DNA of 64,000 nucleotides from Bacillus sp. NTK074B (GTDB taxonomy: Bacteria > Bacillota > Bacilli > Bacillales > Bacillaceae_B): contig NZ_JAFKOH010000001.1 in NCBI RefSeq assembly GCF_017303375.1, positions 62,001-126,000 on the forward strand, in the 5' to 3' direction. A program made the position numbers and the translations under genes. Shown here piece after piece: positions 1 to 6,763 of this stretch (positions within the stretch are counted from its first letter, which is position 1; every line of letters starts with the position of its first letter). The notes beneath the pieces are model-generated. The model saw nothing but the letters and a program-made list of their open reading frames with translations, was not told the origin of the DNA and searched no databases.

Positions 1-79
1 CTTCAGTTGCAGATGAAGCCAAAGGAAAAAAAACAAATATGGTAACTAAAGCGATAGTGTACTTTATAAGTTTTTCCAT
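1..79 (-). CDS. N-terminus of a secreted protein (partial, cut by window edge)
   Basis: Read on the minus strand, an ATG at 79 opens 26 codons that run off the left edge. The peptide starts MEKLIKYTIALV and continues with a hydrophobic core ending LASSATE, a classic Sec signal peptide with a likely AxA-type cleavage region. A GAGGT ribosome site lies about 10 nt upstream of the ATG. Nothing of the mature protein is visible, so its function cannot be stated. It is divergent from the resolvase at 363. Confidence 0.6.
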   Translation of the reverse strand, partial: MEKLIKYTIALVTIFVFFPLASSATE

Positions 80-180
80 AGTGATCTTTACCTCACTTAT
101 TTTTTATTATTGTCTATAAGTGTCTTACTTTTTATGCACTAATATTTCATTGATTTAATTTACAAATTATAGAGATATTA

Positions 181-309
181 AAGTAACGTTTAAATTCATT
201 TTGTAACAAATACGAACATTTTTGTTACAAAATAAACAATAAGAATGGTAAGTTGACTAACGTATATACATACCGTAACAAAAATATGTAACAAATTAAA
301 ATTGTAACA
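181..309. promoter_or_regulatory. Array of GTAACA motifs, putative res/operator site of the resolvase
   Basis: Six related motifs lie in this AT-rich stretch: AGTAACG (about 182), TGTAACA (202-208), its inverse TGTTACA (223-229), CGTAACA (274-280), TGTAACA (287-293) and TGTAACA (303-309). The pair at 202 and 223 forms an inverted repeat. Small serine resolvases bind paired 12-bp subsites in a res site just upstream of their own gene, and this arrangement fits. The last motif sits at the -35 region of the resolvase promoter, which would allow autorepression. The res assignment is inference. Confidence 0.5.
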
Positions 310-329
310 TTACCTCCTCTGACCTATTT

Positions 330-338
330 TGATACAAT
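330..338 (+). promoter_or_regulatory. Extended -10 promoter of the resolvase gene
   Basis: TGATACAAT (TGn followed by TACAAT) is an extended -10 element 24 nt upstream of the ATG at 363. The -35 position is poor (TTACCT at 310-315), as is usual for extended -10 promoters. It overlaps the GTAACA motif array. Confidence 0.5.
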
Positions 339-362
339 ATATGTGGAGAGGGGTGTACATAA

Positions 363-914
363 ATGAAATTTGGTTACATGCGTGTTTCCACAGTCGAGCA
401 AAATTTTGATAGACAGAAAAAACAATTAGAAGAATTTGGATGCAAACGCATTTTCTTTGAAAAAGTAACGGGTACAAAGCGAGAACGTCCAGAGCTTAAC
501 CGTATGTTGGATTTTTTGCGAAAGGAAGACACTGTTGTAGTAACAGACTTAACAAGACTGTCTAGATCTACAAAGGACTTAATTGAAATCACTGATATGA
601 TTTCAAAAAAAGGTGCTCACCTTAAAAGTCTAAAAGAATCTTGGCTAGATACAACGACAGCTCACGGGAAAATGCTTTTTACAATTTTTGCTGGTATTGC
701 ACAGTTTGAAAGGGATCTAACCTCAGAGCGAACCAAAGAAGGAATTATGGCGGCAAGAAAACGGGGAAAGCATCCAGGAAGACCAAAAACTGATGAAGAA
801 AAAGTTCAATATGCCATCTACTTAATTGAAAAAGGTCTTAGTCGAACAGCAGCTGCTGAAAAAGCTGGTATATCTCGGATGACACTCTATAGAAAATTAC
901 TACAAGGCGAATAG
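363..914 (+). CDS. Serine recombinase, resolvase/invertase family
   Basis: This 183-residue protein is a small serine site-specific recombinase that cuts and rejoins DNA at paired recombination sites through a 5'-phosphoserine. The N-terminal catalytic domain (residues 1 to about 130) opens with YMRVSTVEQN, placing the nucleophile at Ser9, and contains the conserved TRLSRS segment. A GRPK linker (about 139-142) precedes a C-terminal helix-turn-helix with LSRTAAAEKAGISRMTLYRK. Length matches Tn552/plasmid resolvases. The start has a strong GGAGAGGGG site. No transposase is nearby, so it is either a domesticated resolvase or the remnant of a plasmid or transposon. The putative res site is just upstream. 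Confidence 0.9.
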   Translation: MKFGYMRVSTVEQNFDRQKKQLEEFGCKRIFFEKVTGTKRERPELNRMLDFLRKEDTVVVTDLTRLSRSTKDLIEITDMISKKGAHLKSLKESWLDTTTAHGKMLFTIFAGIAQFERDLTSERTKEGIMAARKRGKHPGRPKTDEEKVQYAIYLIEKGLSRTAAAEKAGISRMTLYRKLLQGE

Positions 915-933
915 AACAATATTTATTACAGAA

Positions 934-962
934 GGCAAAGTATCTGTTGATTCTACTTTGCC
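934..962. terminator. Hairpin between convergent genes
   Basis: GGCAAAGTA (934-942) and TACTTTGCC (954-962) form a perfect 9-bp stem with an 11-nt loop between the resolvase gene and the convergent Spo0M-like gene. The T-tracts are weak on both sides, so terminator strength is uncertain. Confidence 0.45.
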
Positions 963-967
963 CCTGG

Positions 968-1372
968 TTACACGAACGCTGGTACTGGGCCAATTGAGAT
1001 GTAATCCTCATCCACGCTTTCAACCCCCTGGTCAAATGTCAGCTTGGTCTTGAACAGAAACCGTGATCCTGATTCAAAAGAAGGGAGTTTACCGGGTATA
1101 CGGTAGGTAAAGGAAAGTTTATTGCGTTCTTCCGCACGAATGATGTCCGATTTTAATACAGTAGTCGAATCAATGCGTTTTTCTTCTTTCCCATTTCTAT
1201 CGATCATAACCAAATCACATTCTACACGCTTCAGTTTTTGTTCAATAATTCCGCCTTCTAAAAAGAAATACCCATGCAAAAGTTCTCCTTGTTTAAATGA
1301 TGATTTGGGTAAGACCAAATCAATTTTAGCCGAACCTATACCGAAGAGGGTCATGTATTTCCGCAAAATCAT
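968..1372 (-). CDS. Short Spo0M-family protein (single arrestin-like domain)
   Basis: The 134-residue product opens with FGIGSAKIDLVLPKSSFKQG and continues with EQKLKRVECDL, the hallmark of the N-terminal arrestin-like beta-sandwich of Spo0M, a sporulation-control protein. Full Spo0M is about 255 residues (see 41444-42217), so this is a one-domain version, as is the one at 6055-6450. The ATG overlaps the stop codon of the small gene upstream (TAATG), with AAGGAG 8 nt before it, so the two are translationally coupled. Both lie behind a manganese riboswitch. Its exact role is unknown. Confidence 0.75.
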   Translation of the reverse strand: MILRKYMTLFGIGSAKIDLVLPKSSFKQGELLHGYFFLEGGIIEQKLKRVECDLVMIDRNGKEEKRIDSTTVLKSDIIRAEERNKLSFTYRIPGKLPSFESGSRFLFKTKLTFDQGVESVDEDYISIGPVPAFV

Positions 1373-1509
1373 TAGGCATTCTCCTTATTGGTAGAAGTAT
1401 ATTTCATGTCTATTTTTTTCTCGATTTTATCTATTTCTTGTTGATCGCTCAAAATTTCTTCTTTGTTTTGTTCTATTAGTTGCGAGAAGTTTGTTTTTAA
1501 TTTTTTCAT
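1372..1509 (-). CDS. FbpB-family-like small basic protein
   Basis: This 45-residue ORF reads MKKLKTNFSQLIEQNKEEIL at its start and continues with a pattern of D...I..IEKKID. It resembles the FbpB small basic proteins of Bacillus, which in B. subtilis are Fur-controlled helpers of the FsrA iron-sparing RNA. The SD GAAAGGAAG lies upstream of ATG 1509. Here it is not behind a Fur box but behind a manganese riboswitch, and it is coupled to the Spo0M-like gene by a 1-nt overlap. Assignment is by pattern only; an RNA-binding or chaperone role is inference. Confidence 0.6.
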   Translation of the reverse strand: MKKLKTNFSQLIEQNKEEILSDQQEIDKIEKKIDMKYTSTNKENA

Positions 1510-1543
1510 GTTCCACTACTTCCTTTCAAAGTGAAGTGATAAA

Positions 1544-1577
1544 GAAAAAGACCTTTACCACATGTGGTAAAGGTCTT
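1544..1577 (-). terminator. Riboswitch expression-platform terminator
   Basis: On the minus strand AAGACCTTTACC, loop ACAT and GGTAAAGGTCTT form a near-perfect stem followed by TTTTTC. It lies between the riboswitch aptamer and the FbpB-like gene. The 3' arm is also complementary to the aptamer's AGACCTTTACC, so the pairings are mutually exclusive, as expected for transcriptional control. Confidence 0.85.
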
Positions 1578-1597
1578 AAATGAACATATATAAGCCT

Positions 1598-1700
1598 TCA
1601 CCAACTGGTAAAGGTCTCGCTAACAACATTGTTGTCAATAAAGCCGAGAGTGTGCACTCTGTAATGACGACCTTATTGTTACAGCTACTCCCCTTTAGGA
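1598..1700 (-). promoter_or_regulatory. yybP-ykoY manganese riboswitch
   Basis: The minus-strand leader contains the family's two signature segments: AAAGGGGAGTAGC near the 5' end (complement of 1684-1696) and AGCGAGACCTTTACC near the 3' end (complement of 1607-1621). Between them are GTCGTCA and GGCTTTATTGAC. This is the conserved four-way-junction aptamer that binds Mn2+ (Rfam family yybP-ykoY). Known members turn on Mn exporters (mntP, TerC family, P-type ATPases) when Mn is high. Here the downstream genes are an FbpB-like peptide and a Spo0M-like protein, an unusual regulon. Confidence 0.88.
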
Positions 1701-1720
1701 GAATATTAAATTATGAGACC

Positions 1721-1749
1721 ATCATACTTCAAGGGATGGTGGTTGTCAA
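1721..1749 (-). promoter_or_regulatory. Sigma-A promoter of the riboswitch operon
   Basis: On the minus strand TTGACA (1744-1749) is followed by exactly 17 nt and TATGAT (1721-1726). The start point would be near 1714, about 15-20 nt before the aptamer. Confidence 0.8.
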
Positions 1750-1857
1750 TGAATAGAAAGGAGTGGTGTCCAAAAGAAAAGTCATACCCCGTGCAGGAAT
1801 CCACATTATTGAAAGAGAAGTAATGAATAGTAATGTCACTGAAAAGGAGATGTTCAA

Positions 1858-2283
1858 ATGTATGAATTGAAAACGAAGCAAAATGATAATAGCGTACTTG
1901 AGTTCATCGAAAGGATTGACAATCCTAGAAAAAAGGAGGAGGCATATAGCCTTCTCGACATTTTCAGTGAAACGACCGGATGCGACGCTAATCTGTGGGG
2001 ACCAAGTATTATTGGATTCGGCTCATATCACTACAAATATAAGACCGGCCACGAGGGGGATGCACCACTGGTGGGCTTTTCACCCCGCAAGGCGAAGATA
2101 AGCCTTTATTTTGCGACTGGTGACCCGAATAGGGAAAAACTTTTAGATGCTTTTGGAAAACATACATCGGGCAAAGCCTGTGTGTACATAAACAAAATGG
2201 CTGATATAGATGAATCTGTGTTAAAGCAATTGATCCTTCAATCAGTAAACTACCTTAAAACGGCGTATCCGGAAGATCATTAG
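1858..2283 (+). CDS. DUF1801 (YdhG-like) domain protein
   Basis: This 141-residue cytoplasmic protein shows the DUF1801 fold signature: WGPSIIGFGSYHYKY around residues 46-60, then GFSPRKAKISLYF. The family has no established biochemical role; the fold is shared with YdhG-like proteins. The SD AAAAGGAGATG lies properly upstream of ATG 1858. It is transcribed away from the riboswitch operon and ends at a clear terminator. Confidence 0.8.
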   Translation: MYELKTKQNDNSVLEFIERIDNPRKKEEAYSLLDIFSETTGCDANLWGPSIIGFGSYHYKYKTGHEGDAPLVGFSPRKAKISLYFATGDPNREKLLDAFGKHTSGKACVYINKMADIDESVLKQLILQSVNYLKTAYPEDH

Positions 2284-2294
2284 CATGTTTACCA

Positions 2295-2337
2295 GGAATT
2301 AGTCTCTCTCTTATGAGTCTAATTCCTTATTTTTTTA
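2295..2337 (+). terminator. Intrinsic terminator
   Basis: GGAATTAG and CTAATTCC form the stem, followed by TTATTTTTTT. It closes the DUF1801 gene. Confidence 0.8.
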
Positions 2338-2384
2338 TGAGGAAGCTTTAAATTTGTATTCATTAGTAATCTCCTATATTATTA

Positions 2385-2415
2385 ATCTTGAATTAAAAAT
2401 ATTCTAATTCAAGAT
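2385..2415. promoter_or_regulatory. Inverted repeat upstream of the azoreductase, likely operator
   Basis: ATCTTGAATTA (2385-2395) and TAATTCAAGAT (2405-2415) are a perfect 11-bp inverted repeat with a 9-nt spacer, 61 nt upstream of the azoR start. Azoreductases in Bacillus are repressed by quinone-sensing MarR/HxlR-type regulators (MhqR, YodB), and the half-site resembles the MhqR half-site. The regulator's identity is inference. Confidence 0.5.
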
Positions 2416-2475
2416 AGTTGGATGTTATCCTGGACTGGAGTAGTAGAATTTCACATTTAGAAAGGGACGATTTAC

Positions 2476-3111
2476 ATGACAAAGGTTTTATATATTACAG
2501 CTCATCCCCACGATGACACACAGTCTTATAGTATGGCTGTAGGAAAGGCATTTATTGATTCTTATAAGGAAGCAAACCCTACGCATGAAATTGTTAATGT
2601 TGACTTATATAAGGAGAACATTCCACATATCGATGCAGATGTATTCAGTGGATGGGGTAAATTACAATCAGGTAATGGTTTTGAAGAACTGTCACAAGAA
2701 GAACAAGCAAAAGTGGGACGACTGGGTGAATTGTCCGATCAGTTTGTTGAGGCGGACAAATACATCTTCGTTACACCATTTTGGAATTTCTCATTCCCAC
2801 CTGTAATGAAAGCTTATATTGACTCTGTATCCGTTGCTGGCAAAGCCTTTAAATATACAGAACAGGGTCCTGTAGGGCTTCTGACGGATAAGAAGGCTCT
2901 ACACATCCAAGCACGTGGAGGAATTTATTCAGAGGGACCTGCTGCCGCGATGGAAATGGGCCACCGCTACCTTGAAGTGATGATGCAATTCTACGGCGTC
3001 CCTTCATTTGAAGGATTGTTCGTTGAAGGACATGCTGCAATGCCTGATAAAGCAGATGAAATCAAAGAAAATGCGATTGCAAGAGCAAAGGATTTAGCTC
3101 AAACGTTTTAA
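2476..3111 (+). CDS. azoR: FMN-dependent NADH:quinone oxidoreductase / azoreductase
   Basis: The 211-residue product is a flavodoxin-like azoreductase that uses NADH and FMN to reduce quinones and azo compounds by two electrons in the cytoplasm. Features seen are the N-terminal [13 protein letters not shown] phosphate-binding segment, [19 protein letters not shown] (about residues 98-116) and the HIQARGG loop (about 143). Length matches B. subtilis AzoR1/AzoR2 (208-211). The SD GAAAGGGA is suitably placed. It appears monocistronic between terminators and is probably induced by quinone or aldehyde stress through the upstream inverted repeat. Confidence 0.92.
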   Translation: MTKVLYITAHPHDDTQSYSMAVGKAFIDSYKEANPTHEIVNVDLYKENIPHIDADVFSGWGKLQSGNGFEELSQEEQAKVGRLGELSDQFVEADKYIFVTPFWNFSFPPVMKAYIDSVSVAGKAFKYTEQGPVGLLTDKKALHIQARGGIYSEGPAAAMEMGHRYLEVMMQFYGVPSFEGLFVEGHAAMPDKADEIKENAIARAKDLAQTF

Positions 3112-3117
3112 TAGAAG

Positions 3118-3145
3118 GAGAGCCAGCGTGTTGGCTCTCTTTTTT
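3118..3145 (+). terminator. Intrinsic terminator of azoR
   Basis: GAGAGCCA, loop GCGTGT and TGGCTCTC followed by TTTTTTA immediately after the azoR stop. Confidence 0.9.
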
Positions 3146-3207
3146 ATTTTTCAAAAAATGAAACTTCACCAGACGTTCACCCGTAAACATACAAGGGAGG
3201 TGAGTAT

Positions 3208-3393
3208 GTGAAAGATCAAGTGTTTATGGATATCAACATTAGTAAGGAAGAGTCACTGGCGGAATTGTTACAAGGAATTGTTTTAAGAAAAAGGGAAGAA
3301 GCGGGAACTCATTCGGTTTATGTACAAGAGGTTATCCCTACATATCCTGGTAGTTTTACAATCATTCTTGAAATCGACCGATCCATATATTAA
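3208..3393 (+). CDS. Small hypothetical protein, 61 aa
   Basis: A GTG start at 3208 follows a good AAGGGAGGTG site. The product is acidic to neutral and predicted soluble: an N-terminal helix-rich part (VFMDINISKEESLAELLQ) followed by a beta-rich tail (TYPGSFTIILEIDRSIY). I do not recognise the family. It ends at a bidirectional terminator shared with the convergent LysM-CAP gene. The good ribosome site supports it as real. Confidence 0.55.
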   Translation: MKDQVFMDINISKEESLAELLQGIVLRKREEAGTHSVYVQEVIPTYPGSFTIILEIDRSIY

Positions 3394-3415
3394 TCATATG
3401 TAGAATTCTCATTAA

Positions 3416-3450
3416 AAAAATGACCCTGGTTTCGATACCAGAGTCATTTT
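3416..3450. terminator. Bidirectional terminator
   Basis: AAAATGACCCTGGT, loop TTCGAT, ACCAGAGTCATTTT. A-tracts and T-tracts flank both arms, so it can serve both convergent genes. Confidence 0.85.
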
Positions 3451-3483
3451 ATGATGTAACAAGGAGTTTATTCTTTGGAATAT

Positions 3484-4113
3484 TTACCTTTTAATAAACA
3501 TTTGAGTCCAATAATGGCCGTACGATCCACCTTTCACATACCCAACTCCGATTTCAGTATATGTCGGGGAAAGGATATTTTTTCTATGACCTTCGCTATT
3601 CATCCAGGCCTCTACAACTTCTGCAGGCGTTCTCTGACCGGCAGCGATGTTTTCTCCTGCTGCTTGATAAGAAATGCCGAAATCTTTCATCATTTGGAAT
3701 GGAGATCCGTACGTCGGGGAAGTGTGACTGAAGTAGTTCTTATTAATCATGTCTTCAGATTTGTACCTCGCCACCCTGGATAACTCCCAGTTTTCCTTTA
3801 GAGGAGGGAGACCGACTTTTGAACGTTCCACATTGACCAATTTCACCACTTCATATGTATAGTTTTGAGAAGTGGAATTTACACCTGGAATATTCAAGCT
3901 TTGACCAGGGTAAATCATATTTGGATTACTGATCTGGGGGTTAGCTGAGATTAATTCAGATACACCCACCTGATTCTTAACAGCAATCTTCCACATCGTA
4001 TCTCCATATGTAACTTTGTAAGTACCTGCAGCGGAAACCTTGGATGAATTACCAAAACCAAAGACTAAAGTGACAGACAACAATGAGATAAATAAAAGTT
4101 TTAAAGTTTTCAT
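3484..4113 (-). CDS. Secreted LysM + CAP (SCP/YkwD-like) domain protein
   Basis: The 209-residue precursor has a signal peptide ending near SSKVSAAG (about residue 29), a LysM motif (YKVTYGDTMWKIAVKNQVGV to YPGQSLNIPG, about 32-76) that binds peptidoglycan or spore cortex, and a C-terminal CAP domain (about 85-209) with HTSPTYGSPFQMM, AGENIAAGQ and WMNSEGHRKNIL. The combination resembles Bacillus SafA/YkwD-type envelope or spore-coat proteins. No convincing Shine-Dalgarno site precedes ATG 4113, which is unusual in this window. A paralogous CAP protein lies at 29568-30386. Confidence 0.85.
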   Translation of the reverse strand: MKTLKLLFISLLSVTLVFGFGNSSKVSAAGTYKVTYGDTMWKIAVKNQVGVSELISANPQISNPNMIYPGQSLNIPGVNSTSQNYTYEVVKLVNVERSKVGLPPLKENWELSRVARYKSEDMINKNYFSHTSPTYGSPFQMMKDFGISYQAAGENIAAGQRTPAEVVEAWMNSEGHRKNILSPTYTEIGVGYVKGGSYGHYWTQMFIKR

Positions 4114-4314
4114 AGTTCTATTGAAATATAATTCTGTAAACTTTTAAACAGGTAGTTGTTACCACCAGTATAAAAAGCCCATTAAATCAGAACATAGTAA
4201 ATATTTCTAGCGTGTCAGACGGTTACTTTTTTATCATGAACTCATCCGAATTATGGTCATAATTGATATAATAATAGATACTAAAGTTGGTCTGATTTGA
4301 AAGGAGAGCGTTAT

Positions 4315-4485
4315 ATGAAGTCCATTTTATTATTGACATTCGGTGCCGTTCTAGGTTGGGGCATTAGCGGCTTCTTCACGAACGGTTTTGAAACAGATTA
4401 TCTTTTTATCTTAATCTTGGGTATCGTTGTAGGATACATCATAGGACAGAGGAAGGAGAAAGAAGATATAACAGAGTCTCTATGA
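4315..4485 (+). CDS. Small membrane protein, 56 aa
   Basis: ATG 4315 is preceded by AAAGGAGAG at ideal spacing, so it is preferred over an upstream in-frame TTG. The product has two hydrophobic segments (ILLLTFGAVLGWGISGFF and YLFILILGIVVGYIIG) joined by a short loop and ends with a charged tail RKEKEDITESL. It is a probable two-span membrane protein of unknown function located just upstream of the HAD gene. Confidence 0.6.
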   Translation: MKSILLLTFGAVLGWGISGFFTNGFETDYLFILILGIVVGYIIGQRKEKEDITESL

Positions 4486-4539
4486 ATATTGTAGCATTCA
4501 AATCACATATCTATAAATAGATAAAGGAAGAGAACTTTC

Positions 4540-5286
4540 ATGAAACCTCTATGTCTTAATGGCTATGAAGTATTCTTATTTGATCTGGATGATACGTTAT
4601 TCGATCATTCAGAAGCTTATGAAAGGGGAGTTATAAATACCATTGCCAATTTCCCCTTGATATCCAATCTTGATTCAGCTGAATTTTTGCGAATATTCAC
4701 TTCGCACAATCATAATTTGTGGCCCAAATTTGCCTCTAATGAAATAAGCTTTGAGAGATTCTCCTCCATGAGGTTTGAAAATACTTTGAGGGATTTCAAT
4801 ATAAACATAGACGGCACACCCGAACTTCTACAGCAGATGGTTAAAACTTTCCAGATTTCATATATACAGCAGATACAACCTCAAACCAGAACTCACCGTT
4901 TCCTTTCTGATGTATCAAAGTATGTAAAAGTGGGGATCGTCACAAATGGGACGGTATTTAATGCTTACGAAAAGGTTAAGCGACTTGGCCTAGACGATAT
5001 CTTCCCGGACACCGCGATCATTGTTTCCGAGCGGATAGGTTTCGCCAAGCCGCAAATAGAAATATTTGAACATGCACTGGAACTGTTTAGAGTAGAAGCA
5101 TGCAAGGCCCTCTTTATTGGTGACAACTATTTCACTGATATTTCCGGGGCAGATTCCATTGGAATGGATACAATTTGGATTAATAAACATGACTATGAAT
5201 GTCCAGGAAGTGTATATCCGTCTTATACAGTAAAACATTTGCTGGCTATGGAAGAATTAATCTACAGAAAAGAGTGGCTAAGATGA
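4540..5286 (+). CDS. HAD-superfamily hydrolase (YjjG-like phosphatase)
   Basis: This 248-residue protein carries all four HAD motifs: FDLDDTLFD (nucleophile Asp15, general acid Asp17), VTNGT (motif II), the lysine of GFAKPQIEIF (motif III) and FIGDNYFTDISGA (motif IV). The alpha-helical cap between motifs I and II is the type seen in YjjG/YfnB nucleotidases, so it is probably a small-molecule phosphatase or house-cleaning nucleotidase. Its stop overlaps the next ATG (ATGA), coupling it to the nucleotidyltransferase. Confidence 0.85.
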   Translation: MKPLCLNGYEVFLFDLDDTLFDHSEAYERGVINTIANFPLISNLDSAEFLRIFTSHNHNLWPKFASNEISFERFSSMRFENTLRDFNINIDGTPELLQQMVKTFQISYIQQIQPQTRTHRFLSDVSKYVKVGIVTNGTVFNAYEKVKRLGLDDIFPDTAIIVSERIGFAKPQIEIFEHALELFRVEACKALFIGDNYFTDISGADSIGMDTIWINKHDYECPGSVYPSYTVKHLLAMEELIYRKEWLR

Positions 5287-5994
5287 AAAGACCAACAGCG
5301 ATTGATGCAGCCAAGAAATTCATAGAATTACACTTCCCAACGAGTCAAGCCGCCATTCTCGCAGGGAGTGTTGTAAGGGGAGAAGAGACTTCCACATCAG
5401 ATCTCGATATTGTCGTCATCCATGAACAGACCCCCTCTGAATACCGCGAATCCCTTATCGAATTCGGTTGGCCGATAGAAGTTTTCGTACACAATCAGCA
5501 TACCATCCGTCAATATTTTCAATCTGACTGTGAGAGGACCAGACCATCACTGCCAAGAATGGTAGCAGAGGGCATTCCCCTCATCAAACATCCTGTCATC
5601 ACAGCACTCAAACAAGAGGCGAACTCATTATTGAGGGACGGACCTCCAAGCTGGTCATTACAAACCATTGAAAGGAAGAGGTATTTTCTTACAGATGCTC
5701 TCGATGACTTCATCGGATCAACGAATCGGGGGAGAAAGTCTATGCATTGCCAATACAATAGGCGAATCGCTTCATGAATTTGTGCTCAGAACGAATGGTC
5801 ATTGGGTCGGATCTTCAAAATGGATCATCCGAGCATTAAAGGAATATGATCTGCAATTCGCCAGCGAATATGTAGACGCTTTTGAACAATTCTATCGAAA
5901 GGACGAAAAGAACGCCATTGTGAAATTGGTTGATACCGTACTCGATGGCCATGGTGGCAGATTGTTTGAAGGATTTTCGATGGGTAAGAAATAA
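5283..5994 (+). pseudogene. Nucleotidyltransferase gene with a frameshift
   Basis: From ATG 5283 the product reads AAKKFIELHFPTSQAAILAG then GSVVRGEETSTSDLDIVV, the GS..RG....SDLD active-site signature of MNT/KNTase-fold nucleotidyltransferases. The frame ends at 5777, but homologous sequence (GESLCIANTIGESLHEFVLR onward) continues in the +1 frame to 5994. The switch falls at the run of five G at 5728-5732; four G would restore one ORF of about 236 codons. It is translationally coupled to the HAD gene. Either a real lesion, a homopolymer sequencing error or a slippage site. Substrate unknown. Confidence 0.8.
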
Positions 5995-6008
5995 ACTTGA
6001 TGTACTAT

Positions 6009-6043
6009 AAAAAAAGCCCTTCTGGAAAATTGAAGGGCTTTTT
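6009..6043. terminator. Bidirectional terminator
   Basis: AAAAAGCCCTTC, loop, GAAGGGCTTTTT between the nucleotidyltransferase gene and the convergent Spo0M-like gene. Confidence 0.9.
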
Positions 6044-6054
6044 CTGCATGATCA

Positions 6055-6450
6055 TTATATCAAAATCTGAAACTCATCATGATCCACACTATTCACACCA
6101 TCATCGAAGACCAGGCGTGTGACAAACTTATAGGAAAGTGTTTCACTGCTCGGCGGGAACGTATCTGAAAGTCTGCACGAAAAGTGAATGGACCGTTGTT
6201 CATTTGCTTTCATGGTGGATGAACTTAATATGGTATTTTGGTGAAGAACAGATGAACGATCCATGGAGTGATTATACTGAAGGAGGTCCGTTTCGATCCT
6301 CTTTAATTTCTGTTCGACCCTTCCTCCGGTAAGTTCATATTCACCCTTGATGACATCACCTGGGCGGAACTCCTTTTTATTCAATACTAAATCAATCTTT
6401 GTTGCCCCGATACCGAATCTGCACATCAGTTTACTAAACATAACAGCCAT
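6055..6450 (-). CDS. Short Spo0M-family protein (single arrestin-like domain)
   Basis: This 131-residue protein has the Spo0M N-terminal signature FGIGATKIDLVLNKKEFRPG followed by GEYELTGGRVEQKLKRIETDL. It ends with DGVNSVDHDEFQILI, where full Spo0M continues into a second domain, so it is again a one-domain version and a paralogue of 968-1372. GAGAGG lies just before ATG 6450; a second in-frame ATG three codons on is possible. No riboswitch was found upstream, unlike its paralogue. Confidence 0.75.
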   Translation of the reverse strand: MAVMFSKLMCRFGIGATKIDLVLNKKEFRPGDVIKGEYELTGGRVEQKLKRIETDLLQYNHSMDRSSVLHQNTILSSSTMKANEQRSIHFSCRLSDTFPPSSETLSYKFVTRLVFDDGVNSVDHDEFQILI

Positions 6451-6763
6451 TCAACCTCTCATTCATCTAGTTACCAATTCTACGTATTATGGAGATCTTT
6501 GGTTTCAATTATCTGCACCTAATCTACGACTATATTCTAAAAGAAAGAAACCCCATTTGTCTATATTCCTCCTTCGACATATTTCGCGTTTAGTTCTGTT
6601 AGCCTTCACTCCACAATTCCTGTATCTAACTACAACACTCATGTAGTAAATTAAATGGAATTTGTTCCATATAGAGGTAGAAAAATAGTCGAAAATTCTA
6701 TAAAATAGGACTAGAACATTATCATATTTTGGTAAAATACGAGCTTAAAAGGGGTTATTAAAA
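6451..6763. other. Divergent intergenic region, 313 bp
   Basis: AT-rich spacer between the Spo0M-like gene (minus) and the penicillin-binding protein (plus). It should hold both promoters. A TAAAAT -10-like hexamer near 6731 is the best candidate for the plus gene. I see no coding sequence, RNA or repeat in it. Confidence 0.4.
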
